A stretch of 64,000 bases of DNA from Flavobacterium ustbae (GCF_003946915.1 NZ_RPOC01000004.1:248001-312000), one strand, 5' to 3'. Numbered from the stretch's first letter, positions 26,303 through 35,337 are shown. The notes: generated by a model from the sequence alone, not told the origin. Program-made: numbers and translations.

Positions 26303-26326
26303 TTCCCAAAAAAGGGAATATATTTG
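26303..26326 (+). promoter_or_regulatory. Candidate promoter with dyad in its spacer
   Basis: TATATTTG at 26319-26326 fits the -7 box. Directly upstream is TTCCCAAAAAAGGGAA (26303-26318), a perfect 5-bp-arm dyad occupying the -33/-7 spacer. The -33 TTG itself is not clear (CTG at 26299-26301). Confidence 0.45.
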
Positions 26327-26361
26327 TAAAATCGAATAATTACTAAAAAGTCCGACTTGAT

Positions 26362-27537
26362 ATGCGTTTTTTATTTTTACTTTTTTTTGCTGTTACTTTT
26401 CAAACGATAATTTCTCAGAATCAATTTGTTCCTGTTGATGTTCCGTATAAAACGGCTTTGGAAAATGCAAAAAAAGAAAGCAAACCACTTTTTATAATGC
26501 TTTATGCTAATTGGTGTCCGCATTGTAATTTAATGAAAACGGAAGTTTTGAGTGATCCCGCTATTATCGATTTTCTGAATAAAAATTTTGTGTGCACTTA
26601 TAAAAACATTGAAAAAGAAGAAGGAATTGCTTTAAAGAATAAATTCAACACCAAATCGCTTCCGACTTTTTTATTTATTGATAATAATGAAACACTGATT
26701 TATGCCTTAAAAGGCGAAATGAAAAAAGCTGAATTTCTAAATGAATTGAATAATGCTTTGAATCCGAAAATGCAATTGCCACAATTAGAGAAAGATTTTC
26801 TAGCAGACCCAAGCAATTCGGATAAATTCTTTACCTACCTAAATACTTTAAAAAAAGGAAAAGATAGAACAGAATTATCAATTCCAACGCATATTTATCT
26901 CAATACTCAGTCTGATAAACAATTGGTTAGCGAATTAAACTGGAGAGTTATTGCTAACGGAGTCACAGATATTAAGTCTAGAGAATTTCAATATGTTTTA
27001 AATCATCAGAAAGAATTTGCGTCTGTAGCTTCTCAAAATCGTGTTGACCGTAAAATTGAAAGTATTGTAAATGAACTTCTTCGTCCTCTAGTTGATAATT
27101 TAGACACAGTAAACTATTATAAACAAAGAGAAATCGCAAAATCTATCCGATTGCAAAAAACTGATTCTTTGGTTTTTAAATACGATTTGACATTAGCAGA
27201 AAGAACTGAAAAATGGAATTTCTACAAAAAAGTTACTCTTGAAGATACCGAAAAATTGGTTTGGAATGACGCCAGTTTTTTAAAGGATATTGGAAATACC
27301 TATTTCAAACATATCACAGATACAGAAAGCTTAAAAAAAGCTATTTCTTGGGTAAACCGTTCTTTAGAGTTAAATGATTCTTATGACGGAAATTTGCTGG
27401 AAGCCAAACTTTACAATAAATTGAAAAACAAAAAGAAAGCTTTGGAATATGCTAAAAATGCCAAAGCCATTGCCAAAGAAATGGACTGGAATTCTAATGA
27501 AGTAGATACTTTATTAGCCGAACTAAACACCAAATAA
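26362..27537 (+). CDS. Exported thioredoxin-fold protein with helical C-terminus
   Basis: A 391-residue protein with a signal peptide (MRFLFLLFFAVTFQTIIS) and a thioredoxin-like domain (LFIMLYANWCPHCNLMKTEV, active-site Cys pair WCPHC at about residue 51, cis-Pro region SLPTFLFID). The remaining 250 residues are helical and TPR-like at the end (KAISWVNRSLELNDSYDGNL). Likely a periplasmic thiol-disulfide protein. The GNAT gene follows after 16 bases. Confidence 0.85.
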   Translation: MRFLFLLFFAVTFQTIISQNQFVPVDVPYKTALENAKKESKPLFIMLYANWCPHCNLMKTEVLSDPAIIDFLNKNFVCTYKNIEKEEGIALKNKFNTKSLPTFLFIDNNETLIYALKGEMKKAEFLNELNNALNPKMQLPQLEKDFLADPSNSDKFFTYLNTLKKGKDRTELSIPTHIYLNTQSDKQLVSELNWRVIANGVTDIKSREFQYVLNHQKEFASVASQNRVDRKIESIVNELLRPLVDNLDTVNYYKQREIAKSIRLQKTDSLVFKYDLTLAERTEKWNFYKKVTLEDTEKLVWNDASFLKDIGNTYFKHITDTESLKKAISWVNRSLELNDSYDGNLLEAKLYNKLKNKKKALEYAKNAKAIAKEMDWNSNEVDTLLAELNTK

Positions 27538-27553
27538 ACCGCAATAATTACCA

Positions 27554-28051
27554 ATGAGCATTATTTTAAGACCCGCAACAACAAACGATTTGCAAAGGAT
27601 TCTAGAAATTGTAAATCACTCTATTTTACATACAACAGCAAATTATAGCTACGAAATTCAAACTTTAGAAGTTCAAACTAAATGGTTTGAAGATAAAATG
27701 TCCAAAAATCTTCCAGTGGTTGTGGCAGAACTAGATGGCGAAGTCGTTGGTTTTGGAAGTTACGGACAATTTAGAGAAAAAATTGGCTATCAATATACCG
27801 TAGAACATTCTGTTTATGTAGTAGATAATATTGTAGGAAAAGGAATTGGCTCTAAACTTTTAACAGAATTAATTCGTTTAGCCAAAGAGCAAGGCTATCA
27901 CGTTATGATTGGTGCTATTGACGCTGACAACGCAGGAAGCATTTCTTTCCATGAAAAATTCGGATTTGTTGCTACAGGAACAATTCGTGAAGTGGGCTAC
28001 AAATTTGACCATTGGCTGGATTTGGTTTTTATGCAGCTGATTTTGGTTTAA
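27554..28051 (+). CDS. GNAT N-acetyltransferase (phosphinothricin acetyltransferase-like)
   Basis: A 165-residue GNAT protein. The acetyl-CoA loop is VDNIVGKGIGSKLLTELI, with VVAELDGEVVGFGSYGQF before it and IGAIDADNAGSISFHEKFGF after it, the pattern of the PAT/YncA subgroup acting on amino acid-like amines. Substrate uncertain. Probably co-transcribed with the thioredoxin-fold gene. Confidence 0.9.
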   Translation: MSIILRPATTNDLQRILEIVNHSILHTTANYSYEIQTLEVQTKWFEDKMSKNLPVVVAELDGEVVGFGSYGQFREKIGYQYTVEHSVYVVDNIVGKGIGSKLLTELIRLAKEQGYHVMIGAIDADNAGSISFHEKFGFVATGTIREVGYKFDHWLDLVFMQLILV

Positions 28052-28135
28052 CCGCAAAGTTCGCAATGAATTACGCGAAGTTCGCAAAGTATTTAAAAAC
28101 TCTGCCCCTTTGTTTCTTTGTAACTTTGGAGCTTA

Positions 28136-28180
28136 AAAAAAGACTCAAATTTGAATATTTCAAATTTGAGTCTTTTTTTT
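28136..28180. terminator. Bidirectional terminator
   Basis: Perfect 14-bp stem AGACTCAAATTTGA / TCAAATTTGAGTCT with a 5-base loop, flanked by A-run and T-run, between the convergent GNAT and glutathione peroxidase genes. Confidence 0.85.
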
Positions 28181-28184
28181 AGTT

Positions 28185-28769
28185 TTAGCTTTTAATCCAG
28201 TTGATTACTTCTGGCTCTGTAACTAAAGTTTTTGGTTTAATTACTTTTACCAATTCGCCTTTTTCGTTGATTAGGTATTTTTGAAAATTCCATTCTACTT
28301 CAGAATCTTGTAAACCGTTTCTTGATTTTTCAGTTAAGAATTTATAAACCTCACACATATCGCTTCCTTTAACAGAAACTTTATTCATCATCGGGAAAGT
28401 CACGCCATAGTTCTGCTGGCAAAAACTTTCGATTTCTTTAGCAGTTCCTGGTTCTTGAGAAGCAAAATTGTTTGCAGGAAAACCTACAACTACAAAACCT
28501 TTATCTTTATATTCTTTATAAACGGCTTCTAAATCTTTATATTGAGGAGTCAGTCCGCATTTTGATGCTGTATTGACAATCATAATTTTTTTCCCTTTTA
28601 GCGAAGCAAAATCAAAAGTGTCTCCTGATAAATCTTCTACTTTAAACTGATAAATGGTTTCTTTTGTCATGGTTTTATCTGTTTTAGATAATTTAGTTTT
28701 ACTCGTTTGAGCATTAGTCTGAGTGCTTAATAAAGCGGCTCCAAATAATATAAAAAGTATTTTTTTCAT
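28185..28769 (-). CDS. Glutathione peroxidase family protein (probably thioredoxin-dependent), exported
   Basis: A 194-residue protein with an N-terminal signal-like segment (ILFILFGAALLSTQTNA), then the family core: NTASKCGLTPQYKDLE with the peroxidatic Cys, FPANNFASQEPG, ESFCQQNYGVTFPM holding the Cys at the resolving position, and VEWNFQKYLI (Trp/Asn of the catalytic tetrad). The second block carries Ala where many relatives have Cys (FPCNQF). Presence of the resolving Cys suggests thioredoxin-type reduction rather than glutathione. Confidence 0.9.
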   Translation of the reverse strand: MKKILFILFGAALLSTQTNAQTSKTKLSKTDKTMTKETIYQFKVEDLSGDTFDFASLKGKKIMIVNTASKCGLTPQYKDLEAVYKEYKDKGFVVVGFPANNFASQEPGTAKEIESFCQQNYGVTFPMMNKVSVKGSDMCEVYKFLTEKSRNGLQDSEVEWNFQKYLINEKGELVKVIKPKTLVTEPEVINWIKS

Positions 28770-28842
28770 CTTTTAATTTTTTATAAAATTAGGTAAAAAT
28801 CATTTTCAACAAACTTAATTTTTGCCAATCAAAAGTTAAATA

Positions 28843-28880
28843 AAAAAATGAAGCCTAACGTTAATCAGACGTTAGGCTTC
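28843..28880 (-). terminator. Terminator downstream of the small minus-strand frames
   Basis: Perfect 12-bp stem GAAGCCTAACGT (28850-28861) / ACGTTAGGCTTC (28869-28880). On the minus strand it is followed by ATTTTTTTA, giving a good rho-independent terminator for a transcript coming from the 28.9-29.3 kb gap. Confidence 0.7.
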
Positions 28881-28927
28881 CCCCCATACAAACAAATCAA
28901 ACCATGAATTAATTATTATGCTATCTT

Positions 28928-29092
28928 TTATAAATTATAGTTGATGACTCGGTTATTTTCGAAAATTTCTTTCCCCCAATATGTCAAACGTCTTTCAAAA
29001 AATCTTTTTAATGGCTTGTATGATGTAAATTTAATTCCTAAAATAATCGAGAGACATATTAAAAAATCTTCTATTTGGAAGTCCGAGTACAT
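28928..29092 (-). CDS. Candidate 54-residue protein in a gap
   Basis: ATG at 29092 to TAA at 28928 encodes MYSDFQIEDFLICLSIILGI followed by KFTSYKPLKRFFERR and a charged tail. It sits 48 bases upstream of the minus-strand terminator and 31 bases after another small frame, which supports a small transcript. No homologue recognised and no clear ribosome binding site (usual in this phylum). Confidence 0.35.
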   Translation of the reverse strand: MYSDFQIEDFLICLSIILGIKFTSYKPLKRFFERRLTYWGKEIFENNRVINYNL

Positions 29093-29123
29093 CAACTATT
29101 CAATATCATTATGCTTATTATTT

Positions 29124-29264
29124 TTAATTAACAATAATTGCTTTTGCGCTATTATCAGTATTTGACAAAGTCTCTTTCAGAAAATCTTTCTTAGTAAAAA
29201 CGATCAAGGTCAAAACTGTTGTTAATCCAACTATTAATATTCTGACTATTATTTTGCTATCCAT
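29124..29264 (-). CDS. Candidate 46-residue single-span membrane peptide
   Basis: ATG at 29264 to TAA at 29124 encodes MDSKIIVRILIVGLTTVLTL and a further 26 residues: one membrane helix plus a polar tail ending in AKAIIVN. An AAGGA tract lies just upstream of the ATG. It would be the first gene of the same small transcript. The surrounding 28770-29535 gap otherwise shows nothing recognisable. Confidence 0.4.
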   Translation of the reverse strand: MDSKIIVRILIVGLTTVLTLIVFTKKDFLKETLSNTDNSAKAIIVN

Positions 29265-29535
29265 ATGTCCTTAATAATATTATAACAACAGCTTTTTTTA
29301 GATTTTTCTAACTTCATCAAAGATTTCTCTGATCTTATAAATACATTTACGTAATCGGATTGTTTTTGGTTTAAAAAAAAGTAAAAAAAATTGCACTTTT
29401 TTTCTGAAGCCTTTATTTTCTTAGGTTTTGGACTATTAAAAAATTTATAAAAATCAACAAAAATAAATTAACTTTATAAACAGGTTAGCACATAAAGGCT
29501 TAACATTTATTTTTCAAACTTAAAAATCCAAATCT

Positions 29536-30066
29536 ATGAGTCAAGAAGAACTGCTAGTTTTAATTTACAAAAAGGACGAAAAAGCTTTTACCCATTTGTA
29601 CGATATGTACTCAAAGAGCTTATTTTCTGTCATTCATGTCCTAATCAAGAATCGCGAAGAAGCAGAAGATGTGCTTCAAGATGTTTTTGTCAAAATCTGG
29701 AAAAACATTGATTCTTATAATGAGAGTAAAGGACGGTTTTACACTTGGATCCTTAATATCGCCCGAAATACATCGATCGATAAACTTCGTTCTAAAGACT
29801 ACAACAATAGCCAAAAAAACCTTTCATCAGATAATTTCGTAAATCTCTTAGACGAGAGCAATAAATTGAGCCACAAACTAGATGCAATAGGAATTCAGGA
29901 GTTTGTAAAAAAACTAAAACCAAAGTGTATCGAAATAATCAATTTATTATTCTTTAAAGGATATACCCAGCAAGAAGCTTCAGAAGAATTGGCGATGCCA
30001 CTGGGGACTATCAAAACGCAAAACAGAAACTGTATTAACGATTTACGCAATTATTTGAAGATATAA
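29536..30066 (+). CDS. ECF-type RNA polymerase sigma factor
   Basis: A 176-residue sigma-70-family ECF protein. Region 2 is AFTHLYDMYSKSLFSVIHVL with the AEDVLQDVFVKIWKN box and FYTWILNIARNTSIDKLRS. Region 4 is LKPKCIEIINLLFFKGYTQQ with EASEELAMPLGTIKTQNRNC. It is followed without a gap by its anti-sigma factor gene, the usual arrangement for envelope or stress regulons in Bacteroidota. Targets cannot be read from the sequence. Confidence 0.95.
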   Translation: MSQEELLVLIYKKDEKAFTHLYDMYSKSLFSVIHVLIKNREEAEDVLQDVFVKIWKNIDSYNESKGRFYTWILNIARNTSIDKLRSKDYNNSQKNLSSDNFVNLLDESNKLSHKLDAIGIQEFVKKLKPKCIEIINLLFFKGYTQQEASEELAMPLGTIKTQNRNCINDLRNYLKI

Positions 30067-30855
30067 ATGGAAGCACAAGAATATATAGAATCAGGAATTT
30101 TAGAGCTGTATGTATATGGCCTATTAAGTGAAAAAGAAAATCTAGAGATTGCCGAACTGGCCAAAAAAGTCCCTGAAGTAGATCAGGAAATTATTTCGAT
30201 CGAAAAGGCAATAATCGCTCTTTCTTCAAGCTTCTCTCCTTTTCACTCTGTGGAAAATTTTGAGAAGATTAAAGCACGTCTGGAACTAAAGCATGGAAAA
30301 GTAGTCGACATGAAGCCTGCTTCAAACTGGGCACAATATGTGGGCTGGGCAGCGGCTGTGTTATTGCTTTTAGGTTTAGGCTACCAAACTTTAGAATTGA
30401 CCAAAACCAGAGAAGCGATTTCTACTGTTGGAACTGAAAAGAATAAAATCGAAAGAGATTTTGCTTATTTAGGACAGCAGAATAAAGAAATCCAGAGAAG
30501 TTTGAATATTGTGAGAGATATTAAAAATACAGGTGTAACTCTTGGAGGTCAGGCTGTATCTCCAACATCTTTTGCAAAAGTTTATTGGAATCAGCAGACA
30601 AAAACAACATATATTGATGCTGCGGGTTTACCGACTCCACCAAAAGGAATGGTGTATCAGGTTTGGTCTTTAAAATTGAGTCCTGTACTTACTCCAACAA
30701 GTATTGGTTTGTTGGATAATTTTGAAGAAAATACTCAGAAAATCTTTGCAGTAAGCCAGACCGATTCTGCAGAAGCTTTTGGTATTACGCTTGAGCCAGC
30801 AGGCGGAAGTCCTACTCCTACAATGGAACAACTTTACACTTTAGGAAAAGTCTAA
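30067..30855 (+). CDS. Membrane anti-sigma factor (RskA-type)
   Basis: A 262-residue protein beginning right after the sigma factor stop. The N-terminal about 90 residues (ILELYVYGLLSEKENLEIAE) are the cytosolic sigma-binding part, a membrane helix follows (YVGWAAAVLLLLGLGYQTL), and the C-terminal periplasmic part is the RskA-like domain (VYWNQQTKTTYIDAAGLPTP, YQVWSL, FGITLEPAGGSPTPT). It lacks the zinc HxxxCxxC motif. Expected to hold the upstream sigma factor inactive until a signal. Confidence 0.92.
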   Translation: MEAQEYIESGILELYVYGLLSEKENLEIAELAKKVPEVDQEIISIEKAIIALSSSFSPFHSVENFEKIKARLELKHGKVVDMKPASNWAQYVGWAAAVLLLLGLGYQTLELTKTREAISTVGTEKNKIERDFAYLGQQNKEIQRSLNIVRDIKNTGVTLGGQAVSPTSFAKVYWNQQTKTTYIDAAGLPTPPKGMVYQVWSLKLSPVLTPTSIGLLDNFEENTQKIFAVSQTDSAEAFGITLEPAGGSPTPTMEQLYTLGKV

Positions 30856-30880
30856 ATATCAATACTTTAAAATTACTAAG

Positions 30881-30916
30881 AACGCATATTAATTTATTTG
30901 ATATGCGTTTTTTTAT
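30881..30916 (+). terminator. Terminator of the sigma/anti-sigma operon
   Basis: Perfect 9-bp stem AACGCATAT / ATATGCGTT with an 11-base loop and TTTTTT. An ATG at 30903 lies inside this stem, which argues against it as the start of the next gene. Confidence 0.8.
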
Positions 30917-30953
30917 TATTTTCGAGTGGCTAATTTATCGTAAAAGAATTATT

Positions 30954-31340
30954 ATGAATGGAAATTTACTTTTAAGAATCGCTGTAGCCATTATTCTGCT
31001 TACGCATTCTGTTTTCGGAATTTTTAATAATGGCATAAATGATTTTGGCAATCTCTACCTCAATCAAGTCGGATTTGCTCCTTTCGGACTTTATTTAGCC
31101 TGGCTAATTAAAATCTCGCATATTATAGCAGCTATTCTTTTATTGCTTAACAAATACATTAAGCTAGCCGGATTTGTAACGATTTTTATTTTAATAATGG
31201 GAATTGTAATGGTTCATTTTCAAGAAGGATGGTTTGTTGTAGGCGGAGGAAGAAATGGCTGTGAATATAATTTTCTGCTAATTTGTGTTCTACTGGCTAT
31301 TATGTATCCTTCTGGTTTTTCTAAAAAAATAAATTCATAA
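30954..31340 (+). CDS. DoxX-like small membrane protein
   Basis: A 128-residue protein with four hydrophobic segments and the DoxX-type pattern (LLLRIAVAIILLTHSVFGIF, YLAWLIKISHIIAAILLLLN, GWFVVGGGRNGCEYNFLLI). I place the start at ATG 30954 because the longer alternative at 30903 falls in the preceding terminator. It is separated by 5 bases from the DUF3667 gene. Function unknown. Confidence 0.75.
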   Translation: MNGNLLLRIAVAIILLTHSVFGIFNNGINDFGNLYLNQVGFAPFGLYLAWLIKISHIIAAILLLLNKYIKLAGFVTIFILIMGIVMVHFQEGWFVVGGGRNGCEYNFLLICVLLAIMYPSGFSKKINS

Positions 31341-31345
31341 CATTG

Positions 31346-32083
31346 ATGGTAACAATTTGTAAAAACTGTAATACTACATTTACTGGAAAATTTTGTAATA
31401 ACTGCGGTCAGACTGCAGAAACGCACCCAATTACGGTAGCTTATTTATGGCATGATATACAACATAGCCTACTTCATTTTGACAAAGGAATTATATATTC
31501 TTTCCGAGAACTATTTTCAAGGCCAGGACATAGCGTTCGAGAATTTATTGAAGGAAAAAGAGTAAAACATTTCAAACCACTGTCTTTAGTCGTGGTTACA
31601 GCTTCTCTTTATGCTTTTTTGTATCATTATTTTGATATTAATATTTTTCAAAGTGCAGATCAAAATCCAGAAGTAGATATTTCTGATTTTAAAAAATGGA
31701 CAACTGACCATTTTTCTTGGTTTACCATTATTACAATTCCAATTTACACCATTGGGACTTATGTCTGTTTTAGAAAACAGGGGCATAATTTTATAGAATA
31801 CTTTGTGCTAAATACTTTTAAAGCTTCTCAAAGATTACTCGTACAAATATTAGCCTTTCCGTTTCTTTATTATTATAACGGAACTCCGAAAATTAATACC
31901 GTTTTAAATTTTGTATATGTATTAGGATTGGTTTTGATATTTTGGACAAACCTTCAGTTTTTCAACAAAATAAGCAAACTTAAGGTCTTCCTACTTTCGA
32001 TTCTAAGCCATTTGATATTTCTCACTTTGTTTTTCATTTTCATTTTTCTTGTTTTGCTAGCTTCAGGAGTCAAAATAATATAA
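31346..32083 (+). CDS. DUF3667 membrane protein with N-terminal zinc ribbon
   Basis: A 245-residue protein starting with a small zinc ribbon (CKNCNTTFTGKFCNNCGQTA) and continuing with the DUF3667 core (LLHFDKGIIYSFRELFSRPG, VREFIEGKRVKHFKPLSLVV) and four to five membrane helices. The ATG at 31346 is preferred over the overlapping TTG. Biological role unknown. A strong terminator follows. Confidence 0.85.
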   Translation: MVTICKNCNTTFTGKFCNNCGQTAETHPITVAYLWHDIQHSLLHFDKGIIYSFRELFSRPGHSVREFIEGKRVKHFKPLSLVVVTASLYAFLYHYFDINIFQSADQNPEVDISDFKKWTTDHFSWFTIITIPIYTIGTYVCFRKQGHNFIEYFVLNTFKASQRLLVQILAFPFLYYYNGTPKINTVLNFVYVLGLVLIFWTNLQFFNKISKLKVFLLSILSHLIFLTLFFIFIFLVLLASGVKII

Positions 32084-32115
32084 AAAAATGGCTCAGAATA
32101 TACTGAGCCATTTTT
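32084..32115. terminator. Bidirectional terminator
   Basis: AAAAATGGCTCAG / CTGAGCCATTTTT, a 13-bp perfect stem with a 6-base loop, between the convergent DUF3667 and ccsBA genes. Confidence 0.85.
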
Positions 32116-35100
32116 CTATTTTTTAACCTTTTTGGTTTTATAGTATTTTCGATATTTTGGATACGTTATAGCTCCAATTATTGTAATAGTAACCAAACAA
32201 TAATAAATCCAGCTTAATGAATGCGCTTCACCGCTTGCATAAGAGTGTAAACCTACTAAGTGGAAATTTACTCCATAATAAGTAAACAAAATCGAAACAA
32301 AAGCATACATGGTCATTAAGTTGAAGAACCATTTTCCTCTTAAAGCAGGAACAAAACGAGCGTGAATTACAAAAGCATAAACCATAATCGAGATTAAAGC
32401 CCAAGTTTCTTTAGGATCCCAACCCCAGTAACGTCCCCAACTTTCGTTTGCCCACTGTCCTCCAAGGAAGTTTCCAATAGTAAGCATGATAAGACCAATT
32501 GTAACTGCCATTTCATTGATGTAACTTATCTCTTTAATGTGCACGTCCATTTTTGCTTTGTTTTTATCATTCGTAAATAAAATCAATAATAAAGCAACAA
32601 AACCTAAAATCATTCCTAAAGCGGTTGGCCCATAACTTCCAACAATTACAGCAACGTGAATCATTAACCAATAAGAATTAAGAACTGGCTGTAAGTTTGC
32701 AATTTCTGGATCAATCCAGTTCAAATATGCCGCCATTAAAATCATTGCAGTAACGAATGCAGACGAAGCAACAGTCAATTTAGATTTTCTGTCAAAAGCC
32801 AATCCAAAGAACATGGTTGACCAGGCAACATATACAATCGATTCGTACGCGTTACTCCAAGGTGCGTGACCAGAAATATACCAGCGTGCAATTAATCCTA
32901 AGGTATGAATTGCAAATAACAAACCTATAATTATATGGAAACCATTAACCGTAAAACGAATCCATTTTTTCTCAAAAAAGATGTTGATAATGGTAAACAT
33001 TAGCATAAAAATAGATGCCGTAATATACCAATAAGGTAATTTTTGAAAAACATCATATTTATTATAAGCAATCTCTGCATCGATTTTTTGCTCACTTGGT
33101 CTTACTTTAGCTCCAAATTTCTTTTGAAAACCATTTATGCTTTCAACTAAATTATCAGCAGTATCAAAGTTTTTCTGGATCGAACCATTATTTAAAGCGC
33201 TAAAATATAATGGAAGAATTTGTTTTACATACGTAGAATCCATTCCTTTAAAACCAGCGCCTTCACGCTCTAAGTAAGAAACCCATTTGTGATTTGGATC
33301 ATTTGGAATTGGGAAGATTTTCAAAATGCTTCCGCTTAATGCAGATTCCATTAAGTTTACCTTTTTATCTGTTTCGATAAAATCTTTTTCAAAACTGTTT
33401 GGATTTGCAGCTTTGTAAGCAGCATCTAAATAAGGAGATAATTTGTAATTCCCCATTTCATCAAAAAACTTTACAAACGGAGCATATTTATCTTTAGAAT
33501 CAATTCCTATAATTTTTCGAATACTATCATTTTTAGTATTGATATAAATCACAGGAACCTGAATCCAAACCTGTGCATATTGCGTCATAGACAAAAATAC
33601 CTGATCAGAATTCATTCCGTTGTACTTATCATTGTGACTCACTTTGCGAAGTAACTCAGATGAGAATGTATTGATCGGCTTCATTCTTCCTCCAGCATCT
33701 TGAATAATCAAACGCCCGAATTTTGACGCGTGCGCTTCTGGTGCTTTATAAATAGTCAGTAAAGAATCTATTTGTTTTTTACTTGGTGGAGCTGTAACAT
33801 GATTGGCATGATCATTAGGATCTGTAGCATGCGCGTGATCGTGTTCATGATCATGAGAATGTACATGAGGCGTTTGCTGTGCAAAACCATTCAAACCAAT
33901 TAATAAAACCAAAATGGTAATTAGTTTTTCTTTTTTCTTTTGAATATTTTCTAATTTCTTTTTTAAATCTCCAAAACGAGAATGTTTCGTAAACATAATA
34001 GCCATAAGACCAATATATAATAGAAAATAACCTAAATAAGTAATATTTGTTCCCCAAAAATCATGGTTTACCGATAAAACAGTTCCTTTTTCGTCTGGAT
34101 CAAATGAAGACTGGAAAAAACGGTATCCTTTATAATCTAAAACATGATTCATAAAAATATCAGCATCGAAAGTTTCTGTAGAATCCTGAACAGTTACTTT
34201 ACTTTTAAAAGCAGAATAGCTTTTTTCTGTTCCAGGATATTTATCTGCTATAAAGTCATTTAAACGAACTTTAAATGGTAAAACATAAGCTTTACTTCCG
34301 AAGAATAAAGAATATTCGATATTACCAATTTTGACCGTTTTAGCTTCTCCAACTTGTCCTTTAGAACCTAAAAGCATCACTTCTTTCTCCTGCCCTTCTG
34401 CTTTTACTTTTACGATTAAAGCATCTGTATGAGATTTTGCTTTAAAATCATTATTCGATTCATAGTCTACCTTTCCTTTCAATGGAGGCTCTGGAAATAC
34501 GATTCTAATATCACCAATGCTGTATAAAGAACGCATCATTAAAGGCTGTACAGTATCTTTGGTAACTTTACCTTTAAACTGATCGGCCATTCGCATAAAC
34601 TCGCCTTCAAAAGGAGTTTGAATTGTATATTCTTTACCAGTTGTATTGATATTAATAGCACCGTCTGTCTGCTTGTTTAAAGCAAACAAAACGTTGTGAA
34701 TATTTTGAACTTCACCTTCTTTTAGATAATGTTCTTCTCTTCCGCCAGCTCCGGCTTCGACTAATTTAATATATAAAGCACCGTTTGGATCTGGTTTAAC
34801 GACTTCCTTCGCTCCCATGATGTAATTGGAATACGAAACTTCAAAAGGGGTCTGGTCGAATTTTCCTGAAATACTGAAATTATTATTGGTAACAGGAGAA
34901 AGTAACAAGCTTTTTTCAAAAACCCTTCTTTTCATTTCTCCTTTATATTCCCCATCAGCAAAAATGGTTAAAAATGTTTTATCCGAGTAAACTTGATTTT
35001 CAGCCGCTCCTTCACGAATAGGCATCATGCCTTCATAACTAATATAACGGGTAATGAAAGCTCCTAAGAGGATAAAAATAAAAGAAAGGTGTAACAAAAG

Positions 35101-35337
35101 TGTTGCCCATTTTTCTTTTTTATGAAGTTGGTATTTTTTGATATTTCCGAAGAAATTAAGCATAAAGATGGCCATAATTGCCTCAAACCACCAAGTATTG
35201 TAAATTAGTATTCTGGCTGTATCAGTGTTGTACTTACTTTCGATAAAAGTTCCAACGCCCATGGCAATTGCAAATGTTAAAAAAAGAACGGCCATTAATC
35301 GTGTAGAAAACAAAAAAGAGAATATTTTTTTATCCAT
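32116..35337 (-). CDS. ccsBA: Cytochrome c biogenesis fusion protein CcsBA (ResB-CcsA)
   Basis: A 1073-residue membrane protein of System II cytochrome c maturation, which carries haem across the membrane and ligates it to apocytochrome. The N-terminal part is ResB/CcsB-like (FLFSTRLMAVLFLTFAIAMG, a long periplasmic domain, GYFLLYIGLMAIMF). The C-terminal part is CcsA (WSNAYESIVYVAW, WGRYWGWDPKETWALISIMV, the tryptophan-rich haem-handling motif). Between them, after about residue 485, lies a His-rich stretch (HVHSHDHEHDHAHA). It stands alone, convergent with DUF3667. Confidence 0.95.
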   Translation of the reverse strand: MDKKIFSFLFSTRLMAVLFLTFAIAMGVGTFIESKYNTDTARILIYNTWWFEAIMAIFMLNFFGNIKKYQLHKKEKWATLLLHLSFIFILLGAFITRYISYEGMMPIREGAAENQVYSDKTFLTIFADGEYKGEMKRRVFEKSLLLSPVTNNNFSISGKFDQTPFEVSYSNYIMGAKEVVKPDPNGALYIKLVEAGAGGREEHYLKEGEVQNIHNVLFALNKQTDGAININTTGKEYTIQTPFEGEFMRMADQFKGKVTKDTVQPLMMRSLYSIGDIRIVFPEPPLKGKVDYESNNDFKAKSHTDALIVKVKAEGQEKEVMLLGSKGQVGEAKTVKIGNIEYSLFFGSKAYVLPFKVRLNDFIADKYPGTEKSYSAFKSKVTVQDSTETFDADIFMNHVLDYKGYRFFQSSFDPDEKGTVLSVNHDFWGTNITYLGYFLLYIGLMAIMFTKHSRFGDLKKKLENIQKKKEKLITILVLLIGLNGFAQQTPHVHSHDHEHDHAHATDPNDHANHVTAPPSKKQIDSLLTIYKAPEAHASKFGRLIIQDAGGRMKPINTFSSELLRKVSHNDKYNGMNSDQVFLSMTQYAQVWIQVPVIYINTKNDSIRKIIGIDSKDKYAPFVKFFDEMGNYKLSPYLDAAYKAANPNSFEKDFIETDKKVNLMESALSGSILKIFPIPNDPNHKWVSYLEREGAGFKGMDSTYVKQILPLYFSALNNGSIQKNFDTADNLVESINGFQKKFGAKVRPSEQKIDAEIAYNKYDVFQKLPYWYITASIFMLMFTIINIFFEKKWIRFTVNGFHIIIGLLFAIHTLGLIARWYISGHAPWSNAYESIVYVAWSTMFFGLAFDRKSKLTVASSAFVTAMILMAAYLNWIDPEIANLQPVLNSYWLMIHVAVIVGSYGPTALGMILGFVALLLILFTNDKNKAKMDVHIKEISYINEMAVTIGLIMLTIGNFLGGQWANESWGRYWGWDPKETWALISIMVYAFVIHARFVPALRGKWFFNLMTMYAFVSILFTYYGVNFHLVGLHSYASGEAHSLSWIYYCLVTITIIGAITYPKYRKYYKTKKVKK

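Noticed and set aside
28941..29165. Plus-strand 74-codon frame in the gap before the ECF sigma factor
   Set aside because: Begins with TTG-ATG and shows no membrane or domain pattern. The terminator at 28843-28880 supports minus-strand transcription, so the two small minus-strand frames are preferred.
30903..30953. Longer start for the DoxX-like gene
   Set aside because: The ATG lies inside the stem of the preceding terminator. Starting at 30954 gives a normal membrane start.
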